Counted from the stretch's first letter, positions 8,355-17,647 are shown. The stretch: 30,871 bases of DNA from Woeseiaceae bacterium (GCA_013138675.1 WTCH01000341.1:1-30871), one strand, 5' to 3'. Numbers and translations are program-made. Notes: generated by a model not told the origin, from the letters alone.

Positions 8355-10637
8355 ATGAACAAGGCCTGCCTGTACCTGCTGGCAGGCGTCTACGCGCCGC
8401 AGCTTAGCAGTTTTGCGTCACATTCCGACCTGTTTCTGCTCGCGGTGTTCGCCGTTGTTGCGGGACTCATCATCGGCCGTGCGTTGCCGGTTGTATTGTT
8501 CTGCACAGGCTACGGCCTGTTCGTTTTGGCGGCCGGGCAGGTCATCGAAGCGCGCATTCCAGCCGAATTCGTCGGTGACAGCATCATGACCGAGGTGCGG
8601 GTCATCGATTTTCCACAGGTCCATGGTCCAACCGTTAGCATGATGGGTGAGGTCCGTGACAATCCGTGGGTGTCCGGTCGGATTCGGATCAGCTGGTACG
8701 AGCCCGATGCCGAGATTCACCTTGGAGATGTCTGGCGGCTTGAGCTTCGCCTGCGTCGTCCGCGGGGGACGGCAAATCCCGGCGTCTTCGACTACGAAAC
8801 ATGGCTATTTCGCGAACGCGTCGCAGCAACGGCCTACGTAGTCGATAGCCAGCGCAATGCACTCATCCGAAGCGGCGATCTGGGGCCAATCAATCGCCTG
8901 CGACGCAGGGTGGTCGAGCGGACCGTGGCGGTCGTCACGGAGCCTGAACGTGCGGCCGTCCTGTCTGCGATATCCGTTGGGGCGCGGCATCTCGTCGTGC
9001 GGGAGCAATGGGACCGCTACGCAAGCACAGGCACGACTCACTTGATGGCGATATCCGGCTTGCATGTCGGCATGGTCGCGGCCGCCGGGTACTTCCTGGC
9101 TGCCGTGATCTCCGGCATCTTCATCCGAGGCAGTAATCATCATCGGACGTCCACGGTCGTTGCGCTGTGCTTTGCGATTGCCTATTCGGTCGTATCCGGC
9201 CTCGCAGTACCTGCGCAGCGATCTGCACTCATGATCGGCCTGGTCGCACTGGCCGTATTGAGGTACAGGCAGGTGCCGGCGTTCACGGTGATCGCCACAG
9301 CCAGCGTGCTTATCTCAGCCTCATCGCCGCTGGCCACGATGGCGCCTGGATTCAAGCTGTCATTCCTGGCCGTGCTCGTATTGGTCTGGATGGCACGCCG
9401 CCTGGTCCCTGTTCAAAGCGGCAGCTTGTTATCCGTGCCGCTGCGCGCCTCGCGCCAGCTTGGGGGAATGCAGTTGATGCTGCTATTCGGATTGATGCCA
9501 TTCACCGTACTGATCTTCGGCCGCATTTCGCTCGCAGCGCCGCTCGTCAATATGCTTGCTGTGCCTGTGTTCAGCCTGACTACCGTGCCGCTGACACTCT
9601 GTGGCCTGTTGTTGGACGGGCCGCTGCACAATGCCGGTGATCACCTGTTACGGCTGGCGTCAGCGAGCCTGGGCCTGGTCGAGTGGGCCATCGAGTACGC
9701 TGCACAACTACCGGTGGCAAGCGTCTCGCCGCCGGCGATCGCTGGGTGGTCATTGGCGCTGCTTTTTCTGCCGCTCGCGTGGGTCTTCTGCCCCCCGGGA
9801 TGGCCGGGGCGCAATGTTGCGTGGATCGCGGCGCTTGCTGTCATTCTCTACCAGCCATCACGACCTTCCCAAGGTTGCGCCATAGTCGATGTGCTGGATG
9901 TTGGCCAGGGGCTGGCAGTCAGTATTGCTACCCGCTCAAGTACGCTGCTTTTTGACACGGGCCCCGCATTTCGAGGGGGTGGCGATGCGGCGGAGTCCGT
10001 CGTATTGCCGTTTCTCGCCGGTCGAGGCGTCAACAGGCTGGACGAATTGGTGGTTTCGCACGCTGATCTCGATCACGCTGGCGGCGTTTCGTCGCTCGTT
10101 CATGCACTGCCCGTTGGTACGCTGCGCATTGGCGAAGTGATTGATGATCCCGCAGTTGCGCGACGTTGTGATGCGGGCGAGTCGTGGACAGTGGATGGCA
10201 TCGACTTCGAATTCCTGTATCCGGACGCCAAAAGCAATGTCTCCGGCAATAATGCGTCCTGTGTTCTCCAGGTATCGGCCGGCTCGCACCGCTTGTTACT
10301 GACGGGGGACATCGAACGCGCAGCGGAGGCGGAGTTGTTGCGATCCGGCACGCTGCAGGATGTTGACGTTGTCATCGTCCCGCATCACGGCAGCCGAACC
10401 TCGTCCAGCCCGTCGTTCGTCCGGGCCCTGCACCCTGATCTGGCCATCATTTCGGCGGGATTCGGCAACCGATGGGGACTGCCGCATGTCGAGGTTGTTG
10501 AACGCTGGCGCGCATCGGGCGCGGAGGTATTGACGACGGCGGCCTCCGGTGCGATCAGCCTGCGTCTGTGCAGGCAGGGCGGAATCGTGGCGCTGACCCG
10601 TCAGAGAGTCCGGCAGCGTCGAATCTGGCATGAATAA
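8355..10637 (+). CDS. comEC: ComEC/Rec2-type DNA internalisation channel
   Basis: ComEC is the inner-membrane channel that passes single-stranded DNA into the cytoplasm during natural transformation. From ATG 8355 (MNKACLYLLAGVY) it has 760 residues. N-terminal helices are followed by an OB-like soluble part (about 75-170, with GTANPGVFDYETWLF). The Competence domain has the signature GTTHLMAISGLHVG at 226-239. The C-terminus is a metallo-beta-lactamase-like domain (VLDVGQGLAVSI, HADLDHAGG at 569-577, HHGS at 677-680). All three domains of a full-length protein are present and the metal-binding motif looks intact. An in-frame extension to 8181 would overlap the divergent DUF2062 gene and is rejected. 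No other competence gene is in the window. Confidence 0.95.
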   Translation: MNKACLYLLAGVYAPQLSSFASHSDLFLLAVFAVVAGLIIGRALPVVLFCTGYGLFVLAAGQVIEARIPAEFVGDSIMTEVRVIDFPQVHGPTVSMMGEVRDNPWVSGRIRISWYEPDAEIHLGDVWRLELRLRRPRGTANPGVFDYETWLFRERVAATAYVVDSQRNALIRSGDLGPINRLRRRVVERTVAVVTEPERAAVLSAISVGARHLVVREQWDRYASTGTTHLMAISGLHVGMVAAAGYFLAAVISGIFIRGSNHHRTSTVVALCFAIAYSVVSGLAVPAQRSALMIGLVALAVLRYRQVPAFTVIATASVLISASSPLATMAPGFKLSFLAVLVLVWMARRLVPVQSGSLLSVPLRASRQLGGMQLMLLFGLMPFTVLIFGRISLAAPLVNMLAVPVFSLTTVPLTLCGLLLDGPLHNAGDHLLRLASASLGLVEWAIEYAAQLPVASVSPPAIAGWSLALLFLPLAWVFCPPGWPGRNVAWIAALAVILYQPSRPSQGCAIVDVLDVGQGLAVSIATRSSTLLFDTGPAFRGGGDAAESVVLPFLAGRGVNRLDELVVSHADLDHAGGVSSLVHALPVGTLRIGEVIDDPAVARRCDAGESWTVDGIDFEFLYPDAKSNVSGNNASCVLQVSAGSHRLLLTGDIERAAEAELLRSGTLQDVDVVIVPHHGSRTSSSPSFVRALHPDLAIISAGFGNRWGLPHVEVVERWRASGAEVLTTAASGAISLRLCRQGGIVALTRQRVRQRRIWHE

Positions 10638-10672
10638 CCGGTATATTCCATTTTTCCTCTGAGTCAGTTTGT

Positions 10673-11293
10673 ATGGTTGAGATAGTCAAATCCGGCGGCT
10701 GGTTGATGGCGCCCATCATCCTCTGCGCAATCATTGCGATGGGGATCATTCTCGAGCGATTCTGGACGCTGCAGCAGAAGCGGGTGATTCCCGAGGATTT
10801 GACCAGCAAGGTATGGGGTTGGGTCAAGAAGGACCAGCTCGACCAGAAACAGATCCAGACATTGCACCAGGGATCGGCGCTCGGCCAGATCCTGGCGGCG
10901 GGGCTGATTAACCGCGATCGTGAACGCTCGGTCATGAAGGACAGCATCGAGGACACCGGCCGGCACGTGGTGCATGAGCTCGAGCGATATCTCGAGACGC
11001 TGGGCACCATTGCAGCCGTGTCGCCATTGCTGGGCCTGCTCGGTACCGTGATCGGCATGGTCAAGGTATTCACCGCGATAACAACGCACGGCGTTGGTAA
11101 TCCAACTGTCCTTGCTGGTGGTATTGCGGAAGCCCTGATCACCACGGCGGCCGGGCTGAGCGTAGCCATTCCGGCGTTGATCGGGTACCGCTACTACCGC
11201 ACCCGTGTCGATACCCTCGTCGTCGACATGGAAAAAGAAGCCATCAAGCTGGTTGAGGCTCTGCATCGTCGCCAGGAAAAGGATAAGGAATGA
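10673..11293 (+). CDS. exbB: MotA/TolQ/ExbB-family proton channel protein
   Basis: This is the inner-membrane channel subunit that converts proton flow into work with an ExbD/TolR partner. The 206 residues have a first helix at 10-30 (LMAPIILCAIIAMGIILERF), a cytoplasmic loop, and two C-terminal helices. The family signature is near 118-135 (AAVSPLLGLLGTVIGMVKVF), followed by GGIAEALITTAAGLSVAIPAL. It is co-encoded with an exbD-like gene that overlaps its stop by 4 bases. No tonB, tolA or receptor gene is nearby, so the energised partner cannot be read from context. The pair next to comEC and lpxK resembles the Pseudomonas arrangement. Confidence 0.9.
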   Translation: MVEIVKSGGWLMAPIILCAIIAMGIILERFWTLQQKRVIPEDLTSKVWGWVKKDQLDQKQIQTLHQGSALGQILAAGLINRDRERSVMKDSIEDTGRHVVHELERYLETLGTIAAVSPLLGLLGTVIGMVKVFTAITTHGVGNPTVLAGGIAEALITTAAGLSVAIPALIGYRYYRTRVDTLVVDMEKEAIKLVEALHRRQEKDKE

Positions 11294-11715
11294 AGCTGAA
11301 CCTTCGGCCGCGGACGCAACCCGAGGTCAATATGACCTCGCTGATCGACGTTGTCCTGCTGTTGTTGATTTTCTTCATGGTGTCGACGAGTTTCGTCAAG
11401 CAATCACAAATAACGATCAGCCTGCCGCAAGCCGACAGTGCCGAAGTCGTCGAAGAGGTGCCGGACCAGATCGATATCATGATCACCGAGACCGGGTCGT
11501 TCCTCGTCAACGGCCGTGAACTCATTAACAGCCGCGTTGAGACGATTCGCAATGCGTTGCAGAAAGTGTCGGGCGGCAACAGCAACCTGCCGCTGACCAT
11601 CAGCGCCGATGCAAATGCGAAGCACCAGGACGTCGTCACCGCAATGGACGTCGCTGGCAGGCTGGGGTTCACCCGCATCAGCATTGCGACGCTCAACGAT
11701 CCGGAGGCGCAGTAG
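11290..11715 (+). CDS. exbD: ExbD/TolR-family biopolymer transport protein
   Basis: This single-pass inner-membrane partner of ExbB anchors in the periplasm. The 141 residues include a short cytoplasmic N-terminus (MKLNLRPRTQPEVNMTSL) and the membrane helix at about 18-35 (LIDVVLLLLIFFMVSTSF). Asp20 is the conserved protonatable residue of the family. A periplasmic domain follows (FLVNGRELINSRVETI, LTISADANAKHQDVV, GFTRISIAT). The start overlaps the exbB stop (ATGA at 11290-11293) and AAGGATAAGG just upstream serves as ribosome site. msbA starts 4 bases after the stop, so expression is coupled to lipid A export genes. Confidence 0.92.
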   Translation: MKLNLRPRTQPEVNMTSLIDVVLLLLIFFMVSTSFVKQSQITISLPQADSAEVVEEVPDQIDIMITETGSFLVNGRELINSRVETIRNALQKVSGGNSNLPLTISADANAKHQDVVTAMDVAGRLGFTRISIATLNDPEAQ

Positions 11716-11719
11716 CGCC

Positions 11720-13471
11720 GTGAGCACAAACGACAATCCCAGGGTTCGCGACGTTTACCGGCGTTTGTGGCAGTTTGTGCTGCCACACAAGCTGATCGGT
11801 GTGATCGCCGTCATTGGCATGACCGCGACGGCTGTCGTCGAGGCCAGTCTTGTCTACCTGCTTGAACCCCTGACCGACGAAGCGCTGGTCGCGCACAATC
11901 TTGAAGCGTCGCGATGGATGCCAGTCGCGTTCGCCGGCATCCTGGCTTTACGCGGTTTGTCAGGATTCGCAACAGAGACCTCACTTGGTTACATCGGGCG
12001 CAGTGTTATCAGCTCACTGCGTCGCGGTGTCTTTCGCAAGTTCCTGACCCTGCCGACCCGCTATTTCGAGGAGCAAAATACAGGTCCATTGCTGTCGCGG
12101 CTCACCTACAACGTCGAGATGGTGGCCGAGTCCGTGACGAGTGTCGTGACGATTGCCGTTCGTGATGTGCTGACCGTCATTGCAGCGTTTGTCGTAATGA
12201 TCCTGCAGAGCCCGAAGCTGACAATTTTTGTCGCCATCCTGTTTCCTGTTGTAGCGATCATGGTGCGTTTTCTCGGCATTGCATTTCGGCGTTACAGCGG
12301 TCGCATCCAGAACACGATCGGTGAAGTAACCCAGGTCACCGAGGAAATCGTCACGGGCAACCGCGTTGTGAAAATCTTCGGTGGTTACGATTACGAGAAA
12401 GATCGGCTCGACGAGGTCGACGAGCGCAACAAGAGACAGAATCTGAAACTGATTAACGTTCGCGCGCTCGGTGCTGCAGTGACGCAGACGATTTTTGGTA
12501 TTGGTGTCGCGGGCGTAATCTACATGGCCGGTCTTGAGTCACGTGACGGTAATTTGTCGGCTGGCCAGTTCATCTCGTTCTTCAGTGCCATGATGCTGAT
12601 GCTGCAGCCGATTCGTCGTATCACGAACGTCAACGCAACCCTGCAACGCGGTGTCGCTGCCGGCGACAGTCTGTTCGAGGTCATGGATCAGGAAGACGAG
12701 GAGGATACGGGGACATTTGACGCGGGCAGAGCCAAGGGCGATGTCGAGTTTCGCAATGTCAACTTCGCATATGCGGAAAACTCAACGCCTGTACTTAAGG
12801 AAATCAGTGTGACAGTAGAGGCCGGCAAGTCGCTTGCCATCGTCGGTCAGTCCGGCAGCGGCAAGTCGACGCTTGTGGGTCTGTTGCCACGTTTTTACGA
12901 TGTTGATGGCGGCGACGTCCTGTTGGACGGCAGGCCGATTTGCGATTACACGCTGAAGAGTTTGCGCGATAACGTCAGCCTCGTCAGCCAGGACATCATC
13001 CTGTTCAATGACACGATTGCCAATAATCTCGCGTACGGTGAGCTTCGGCAGCATTCCGAGCATGAGTTGATGCAGGCGGCTGAGGCTGCGCATGTGCTCG
13101 AATTTGCAAACGACATGCCGGACGGACTGCAGACGATGGTTGGCGATCGGGGAGTGTTGCTGTCCGGTGGCCAGCGACAACGTAGCGCGATCGGGAGGGC
13201 CCTGCTCAAGAATTCGCCGGTCCTGATTCTTGACGAGGCGACGTCATCTCTCGATACACAGTCGGAGCGTCGTATTCAGGAGGCACTCAACGAATTGATG
13301 AAGAATCGCACGACGTTCGTTATCGCACATCGACTGTCGACAGTCGAAAGCGCTGACTGCATCATTGTGCTCGACGAGGGACGCATTGTGGAGACCGGTA
13401 CGCACCAGGAGTTGCTTGCACGCGACGGCCAGTACGCGGCCCTCTACCATATGCAGTTCACCGAGGAGTAA
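11720..13471 (+). CDS. msbA: Lipid A export permease/ATP-binding protein MsbA
   Basis: MsbA flips lipid A-core across the inner membrane. From GTG 11720 (VSTNDNPRVRDVYRRLW) it has 583 residues, essentially the E. coli length. The in-frame ATG at 11609 lies inside exbD and would add 37 basic, non-conserved residues, so it is rejected. Six transmembrane helices fill about 1-310. The ATPase has Walker A GQSGSGKST at 376-384, the Q-loop LVSQD at 421-425, the signature LSGGQ at 481-485, Walker B VLILDEATSS at 501-510 and the switch His at 537. It sits directly before lpxK and kdsB, as in many Gammaproteobacteria. Confidence 0.95.
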   Translation: MSTNDNPRVRDVYRRLWQFVLPHKLIGVIAVIGMTATAVVEASLVYLLEPLTDEALVAHNLEASRWMPVAFAGILALRGLSGFATETSLGYIGRSVISSLRRGVFRKFLTLPTRYFEEQNTGPLLSRLTYNVEMVAESVTSVVTIAVRDVLTVIAAFVVMILQSPKLTIFVAILFPVVAIMVRFLGIAFRRYSGRIQNTIGEVTQVTEEIVTGNRVVKIFGGYDYEKDRLDEVDERNKRQNLKLINVRALGAAVTQTIFGIGVAGVIYMAGLESRDGNLSAGQFISFFSAMMLMLQPIRRITNVNATLQRGVAAGDSLFEVMDQEDEEDTGTFDAGRAKGDVEFRNVNFAYAENSTPVLKEISVTVEAGKSLAIVGQSGSGKSTLVGLLPRFYDVDGGDVLLDGRPICDYTLKSLRDNVSLVSQDIILFNDTIANNLAYGELRQHSEHELMQAAEAAHVLEFANDMPDGLQTMVGDRGVLLSGGQRQRSAIGRALLKNSPVLILDEATSSLDTQSERRIQEALNELMKNRTTFVIAHRLSTVESADCIIVLDEGRIVETGTHQELLARDGQYAALYHMQFTEE

Positions 13472-13482
13472 GCGGCGGCTCA

Positions 13483-14508
13483 ATGTACAAGTGGTTGCAT
13501 CGCGTTTGGTATGAGGGAGCGTCGTATTATCAGATGTTGCTGCCTCTTAGCGGCTTGTACTGGTTGATCATCACGCTACGACGTTGCCTTTACGGTCTCG
13601 GCATATTCGGGCGTCATCGCGCCATTGTCCCGGTCATCATTGTCGGCAATATTACTGCCGGCGGCACTGGTAAGACGCCAGTGACAATCTGGCTTGCCGG
13701 CGAGCTGCGGAAGCGCGGATTCACGGTTGGGATCGTAAGTCGCGGTTATGGGGGCAGTAAGTCATCGACGTCGATGCGCGTCGACACGGCTAGCGATCCC
13801 GACGTTGTGGGTGACGAGCCTGTGTTGCTGGCGAAAAGAACCGGCTGTACGGTTGTAGTCGATTCGAACCGCGTTCGTGCGGCGCAGATGCTCGTTGACG
13901 ATGGTGTCAACGTGATTATTGCCGACGATGGGTTGCAACACTATCGGCTGGAGCGGACGTACGAGATATGCGTCATCGATGGCGCTCGCGGACTCGGTAA
14001 TCGTTTCCTGTTGCCTGCAGGACCACTCAGAGAGACTATCGATCGCCTTAGCGAAGTCGACCAGGTCCTGATCAACGGGCGCAAAGGGGATAAGGTCGCG
14101 GAACTGACGGCTGTCGAGCAAAATGCAATTGAATTCGAGCTGGTGGCGAGAGAAATCACCAGGCTGAATGGATCGCTCACCCGCCCGATTGAAGGTTTCT
14201 CGGGCACGACAGTGCATGCTGTTGCGGCGATCGGCAATCCGGCGCGGTTCTTCGACATGCTACGTGCGCATGGAATCCAGGTCATCGAGCATGCGTTCCA
14301 GGACCATGCCCGTCTCAGCGCGAGTGATCTCAGGTTCGGTGACGATTTCGAGGTTTTGATGACCGAAAAAGATGCGGTCAAACTCGATGCGACAAGCTCC
14401 GACAAATATTGGACGGTCCCCGTGGACCTCGAGATCGACCCGGTCTTGTCCAGCCCGTGGCTCGAGCAGATAGAATCCCGTTTACGCGGCGAACTGGAAC
14501 ACCAATGA
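13483..14508 (+). CDS. lpxK: Tetraacyldisaccharide 4'-kinase LpxK
   Basis: LpxK phosphorylates the 4' position of the lipid A precursor at the inner membrane. The 341 residues have an N-terminal membrane-associated helix (about 15-42) and the distinctive Walker A region VGNITAGGTGKTP at 54-66. VSRGYGG follows at 85-91, then VGDEPVLLAKR and IIADDGLQHYRLER (the DDGxQ block of the family), GNRFLLPAGPLRE, and LMTEKDAVKL near the C-terminus. Length and motifs fit a full enzyme. It begins 11 bases after msbA and its stop overlaps the kdsB start by 4 bases. The ycaR gene that lies between lpxK and kdsB in E. coli is absent. Confidence 0.96.
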   Translation: MYKWLHRVWYEGASYYQMLLPLSGLYWLIITLRRCLYGLGIFGRHRAIVPVIIVGNITAGGTGKTPVTIWLAGELRKRGFTVGIVSRGYGGSKSSTSMRVDTASDPDVVGDEPVLLAKRTGCTVVVDSNRVRAAQMLVDDGVNVIIADDGLQHYRLERTYEICVIDGARGLGNRFLLPAGPLRETIDRLSEVDQVLINGRKGDKVAELTAVEQNAIEFELVAREITRLNGSLTRPIEGFSGTTVHAVAAIGNPARFFDMLRAHGIQVIEHAFQDHARLSASDLRFGDDFEVLMTEKDAVKLDATSSDKYWTVPVDLEIDPVLSSPWLEQIESRLRGELEHQ

Positions 14509-15251
14509 GTGATTTCGTCATCGTCATACCATCGCGCTACGCGTCGACACGACTGCCTGGAAAACCGCTGCGTGAGATTAACGGCAAAACGATGCTCGAA
14601 CACGTCTACGAGCGCGGCACAGAGAGCGCGGCCAGGGAAGTGGTCATTGCAACCGATGACGAACGCATCGCCGAAGCAGCGGAAGTGTTTGGTGCGCGGG
14701 TCTGTATGACGGGAAATCAGCATCGATCAGGTACAGAACGAATCGCTGAAGTCTGCGATCTCATGGACTGGAACGATGACAAGATCGTCGTCAACCTGCA
14801 GGGCGATGAGCCGACCATGCCGGCTGCGCTGATCGATCAATGTGCGGGGCTGCTGCAGCAGAGCTCAGCCGATATCGCGACGCTGGCGTCGCCGATTGCG
14901 TCCCAGGAAGATTTCGAGAATCCGAACGTCGTCAAAGTTGTACTGGCCGACGACGGTAACGCGATCTACTTCAGCCGTGCGGCGATACCGTATGCGAGAG
15001 TGGGCGATCACGCGATTGAGGCTCGGTCGGCCGCCTTGCATCACCATGGAATCTACGCGTATCGCTGCGGTGTGCTTCGTCGCCTGGTTGCGACCGAGCC
15101 ATCGGACCTCGAGGTGTGCGAACAGCTCGAGCAACTACGTGCGTTGTCGCTCGGCATGACGATACGCGTCGCGGTCCCGGTAGAGCGCCCTGGGCCCGGG
15201 GTTGATATCGAGGAAGACCTGGCGGCTGCAGCGGCTAAATTGCCGCACTAA
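14505..15251 (+). CDS. kdsB: CMP-Kdo synthetase (3-deoxy-manno-octulosonate cytidylyltransferase)
   Basis: KdsB activates Kdo to CMP-Kdo for attachment to lipid A. From ATG 14505 (MSDFVIVIPSRYAST) it has 248 residues, the E. coli length. The nucleotide-binding motif PSRYASTRLPGKPL is at 9-22. VVIATDDERI, HRSGTERIAEV, NLQGDEP, IYFSRAAIPYAR and HHHGIYAYR follow in the family order, and GPGVDIEEDL is near the end. The in-frame ATG at 14409 lies in lpxK and is rejected. It overlaps the lpxK stop by 4 bases (ATGA). It closes the LPS group; the next gene starts 32 bases on and belongs to a different functional set. Confidence 0.97.
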   Translation: MSDFVIVIPSRYASTRLPGKPLREINGKTMLEHVYERGTESAAREVVIATDDERIAEAAEVFGARVCMTGNQHRSGTERIAEVCDLMDWNDDKIVVNLQGDEPTMPAALIDQCAGLLQQSSADIATLASPIASQEDFENPNVVKVVLADDGNAIYFSRAAIPYARVGDHAIEARSAALHHHGIYAYRCGVLRRLVATEPSDLEVCEQLEQLRALSLGMTIRVAVPVERPGPGVDIEEDLAAAAAKLPH

Positions 15252-15283
15252 CCCTCTATTTTGCTGTCATAATTATCAAGGTT

Positions 15284-15580
15284 ATGAGCAGCGCATTCGG
15301 AAAGTCCCGTCGGTTCATCAGCGTATCGCTTATTGCGCTGTTGATCGGCGTTCAAACGATTTCGATAGCTCATGCCTATGAGCACGATCCCGAGTCTGTT
15401 CAGGGCACAGCGTGTGCCACCTGTGTCAGCGTCAACCAGCTTGCAGCAGCGGCTGACGACAACGGCCAGGCCACGGCACCTCGCGGATTCAAATCTGTAT
15501 TCAGCAACGATCGTGCAGTCTCGATTGCAGTTGTCGAGCTGCGCGCTCCGCGTGAGCGAGGACCGCCCGCAGTCCCCTGA
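15284..15580 (+). CDS. Small exported protein with a CxxC motif, possible metal-binding
   Basis: The 98-residue protein has a basic start (MSSAFGKSRR) and a hydrophobic signal segment (12-29) with likely cleavage after AHA (31). The mature region begins YEHDPES and contains C44-A-T-C47. The remainder is low in recognisable motifs and ends in RERGPPAVP. The His near Cys-x-x-Cys recalls small DUF2946-like proteins found beside metal-transport genes, but I cannot assign a family. It lies 32 bases after kdsB and 68 bases before a porin-like gene, followed by ZnuA- and ZnuB-like genes, so a role in metal handling is a context inference. The start overlaps the right arm of an imperfect repeat CATAA (15268-15272) / TTATG (15282-15286), which might be an operator. 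Confidence 0.55.
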   Translation: MSSAFGKSRRFISVSLIALLIGVQTISIAHAYEHDPESVQGTACATCVSVNQLAAAADDNGQATAPRGFKSVFSNDRAVSIAVVELRAPRERGPPAVP

Positions 15581-15648
15581 CATCGTACTAGGATTGTCTT
15601 TTTCAGCGGCTCCACCAATTCTTGCCGCAAGACTCAGGGTGATTTCCA

Positions 15649-16764
15649 ATGAGAATTAACTCAGTAGTTGTAGCGTTGCTACTACTCGGCACACACACGC
15701 CTGTCGTTCATGCGCAGGATCTCGCGGATGAGGTTGCCGAGTTGCGGGCCCTCCTTACAGAGGTTCAGCAGGATTACGAGGTGCGAATCAGCGATCTCGA
15801 GATCCGTCTCGCCAAAGCAGAACAACTTGCCAGCGGCGCCAAACGGGAAGCCACGGAGGCGTTCGACATAGCTGAGCAAACGGCAATCGACCAGTCTGCC
15901 GGGACATCGGCTGCCAACACATTTAATCCGGCACTGGGTGCTGTCCTGTCCGGACTGTATTCGGACAATGACGGTTTCGAACTCGGTGAAGCCGAGATCA
16001 ACCTCAAGGCCGATGTCGACGACAAGTTCTTCGGCAATCTGACGTTTGCCGTTGGCGAGGAAGACGGCGAGGCCGAGGTCGAACTTGAAGAAGCCTGGTT
16101 GCAGACGACGAGCCTGCCTGGTGGCGTGACCTTGAGGGGAGGGCGGTTTTTCTCGGGGGCTGGATACTTGAATGAGTTCCACGGTCACGTTGATGATTTC
16201 GTGGATCGACCACTGCCGTACCAGGTGTTTTATGACGGGCAGTACAAAGTTGATGGACTTCAGGCACGCTGGATCGCTCCGACAACAACAATGCTCGAAC
16301 TCGCGGCTGAGGTGTCATCCGACAGTGAGGCGCTGCTAGCGAACTTTGGTGGCGATATCGGTGCGAGTAACAGTTGGCAAGTCGGAATGTCGTGGGTCAA
16401 GACCGATCCGGATGCACTCATCGGCGACGGCGAGCTGGGGCTGGTCGACTTCGTATGGAAGTGGGCGCCGAACGGCAACTCCGGACAGCGTAGTTTCAAG
16501 CTGCAGGGTGAGTACTTCAGCAGCGAAGAGAGCGGCTGGTATCTGCAGGGCGTCTGGCAGTTTCTGCCACAGTGGCGGGCCGGATTGCGTCACGACACGG
16601 TGGAAGCCGCGGATAGAGACAGCCTGATGCTTGATTGGTCACCCAGCGAATACAGCCGCCTGCGCCTGCAATACACCAACGATCGCGTATTCGCCGAGAC
16701 TGACGATCAATGGTTCCTGCAATACATTATGAGCCTTGGCGCGCATGGCGCGCACCAGTTTTGA
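15649..16764 (+). CDS. Porin-like outer-membrane beta-barrel protein with N-terminal coiled coil
   Basis: The 371-residue protein has a signal peptide (1-22, ending VVHAQ). A predicted coiled coil follows (about 24-80, with DEVAELRALLTEVQQDYE and heptad-like Leu spacing). The rest alternates polar and hydrophobic residues as in a beta-barrel, with repeated aromatic pairs (WLQTT, YQVFYDGQYKVDGLQARW, GWYLQGVWQFLPQW). It ends in an aromatic residue (AHGAHQF), the usual outer-membrane signal. Coiled coil plus barrel is the layout of phosphate-selective and related porins, where the helix mediates trimerisation or wall contact. It is followed after 10 bases by a ZnuA-like gene, so it may admit a metal or its chelate; that is inferred from position only. 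Confidence 0.7.
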   Translation: MRINSVVVALLLLGTHTPVVHAQDLADEVAELRALLTEVQQDYEVRISDLEIRLAKAEQLASGAKREATEAFDIAEQTAIDQSAGTSAANTFNPALGAVLSGLYSDNDGFELGEAEINLKADVDDKFFGNLTFAVGEEDGEAEVELEEAWLQTTSLPGGVTLRGGRFFSGAGYLNEFHGHVDDFVDRPLPYQVFYDGQYKVDGLQARWIAPTTTMLELAAEVSSDSEALLANFGGDIGASNSWQVGMSWVKTDPDALIGDGELGLVDFVWKWAPNGNSGQRSFKLQGEYFSSEESGWYLQGVWQFLPQWRAGLRHDTVEAADRDSLMLDWSPSEYSRLRLQYTNDRVFAETDDQWFLQYIMSLGAHGAHQF

Positions 16765-16774
16765 GGATAGTCGA

Positions 16775-17647
16775 ATGAGATCAATGCTTCTGTCGATTAC
16801 GATTCTGTTGCTTCCAGCGGGCGCGAGTGCGCTTGAGGTCTTTGCTTGCGAACCCGAGTGGGCCTCTCTTGTTAGTGAACTGGCCGGCGATGATGTCAAC
16901 GTCACAGTTGCGACAACGGCGTTTCAGGACCCGCATCGCTTGCAGGCCAAGCCGAGCCTGATTGCAGCCATCCGCAAGGCGGATCTTGTTGTTTGCACTG
17001 GTGCAGATCTCGAAATCGGCTGGCTGCCGTTGTTGTTGCGCCGTGGCGGCAATCCCGAGATCTTCATGGCGTCAGATTTTGTGCGCAAGCTGGAGGTGCC
17101 GCAGGTTATCAGCCGTTCGCAAGGCGACATCCATCCGCAAGGCAACCCACACGTGCATCTCGATCCGCGCAATATTCGCAGGGTCGCCGCTGCGCTGGCT
17201 GAACAACTCGCAGAGATGGATGCGAAGAATGCGGTGGCCTACAACACGCGACTTGCCGACTTCCAGGAACGTTGGTCTGATGCTTTGGCGACCTGGGATC
17301 AGCGGGCAATGTCGCTCGCCGGGCTTGAGATTGCATCGCACCATCGGAGTTTCAGCTATCTCGCAAACTGGCTTGGCCTCGATATTGTGGCAACGATTGA
17401 ATCAAAACCGGGCATTCCGCCAAGCGGAGCCCAGCTTGCTTCGCTACTTGAGAGATTGAACGACAATCCACCCGTAGTCGTTATTCGCACACCGTACGAA
17501 AACGAGAAGCCGTCGTTGTGGTTGAGCGAACGGCTCTCGTTACCGGCGATTCAATTGCCCTATACGATATCGGGTAATGCCGCAGTAACTGACCTGTTTA
17601 CGCTGTTCGAAGAGACGTTGAGAATTCTGGAGGAGTACCGGTCATGA
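16775..17647 (+). CDS. ZnuA-like metal ABC transporter substrate-binding protein
   Basis: This is a periplasmic binding protein of the TroA/ZnuA cluster (zinc or manganese). From ATG 16775 (MRSMLLSITILLLPAG) it has 290 residues with a signal peptide (1-19). The in-frame ATG at 16736 is inside the porin gene and is rejected. Candidate metal ligands follow the family order: His54 in QDPHRLQ, His128 in NPHVHLDP, His189 or His190 in IASHHRSFSYL. Near the C-terminus IRTPYENEKPS replaces the usual acidic site, so the fourth ligand is unclear. The His-rich loop of E. coli ZnuA is missing, so specificity is open. It overlaps the permease gene by 4 bases. Confidence 0.85.
   Translation: MRSMLLSITILLLPAGASALEVFACEPEWASLVSELAGDDVNVTVATTAFQDPHRLQAKPSLIAAIRKADLVVCTGADLEIGWLPLLLRRGGNPEIFMASDFVRKLEVPQVISRSQGDIHPQGNPHVHLDPRNIRRVAAALAEQLAEMDAKNAVAYNTRLADFQERWSDALATWDQRAMSLAGLEIASHHRSFSYLANWLGLDIVATIESKPGIPPSGAQLASLLERLNDNPPVVVIRTPYENEKPSLWLSERLSLPAIQLPYTISGNAAVTDLFTLFEETLRILEEYRS

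Noticed and set aside
11609..11719. Upstream in-frame extension of msbA to ATG 11609
   Set aside because: It lies inside exbD and adds Arg/Ser-rich residues; GTG 11720 gives the E. coli length.
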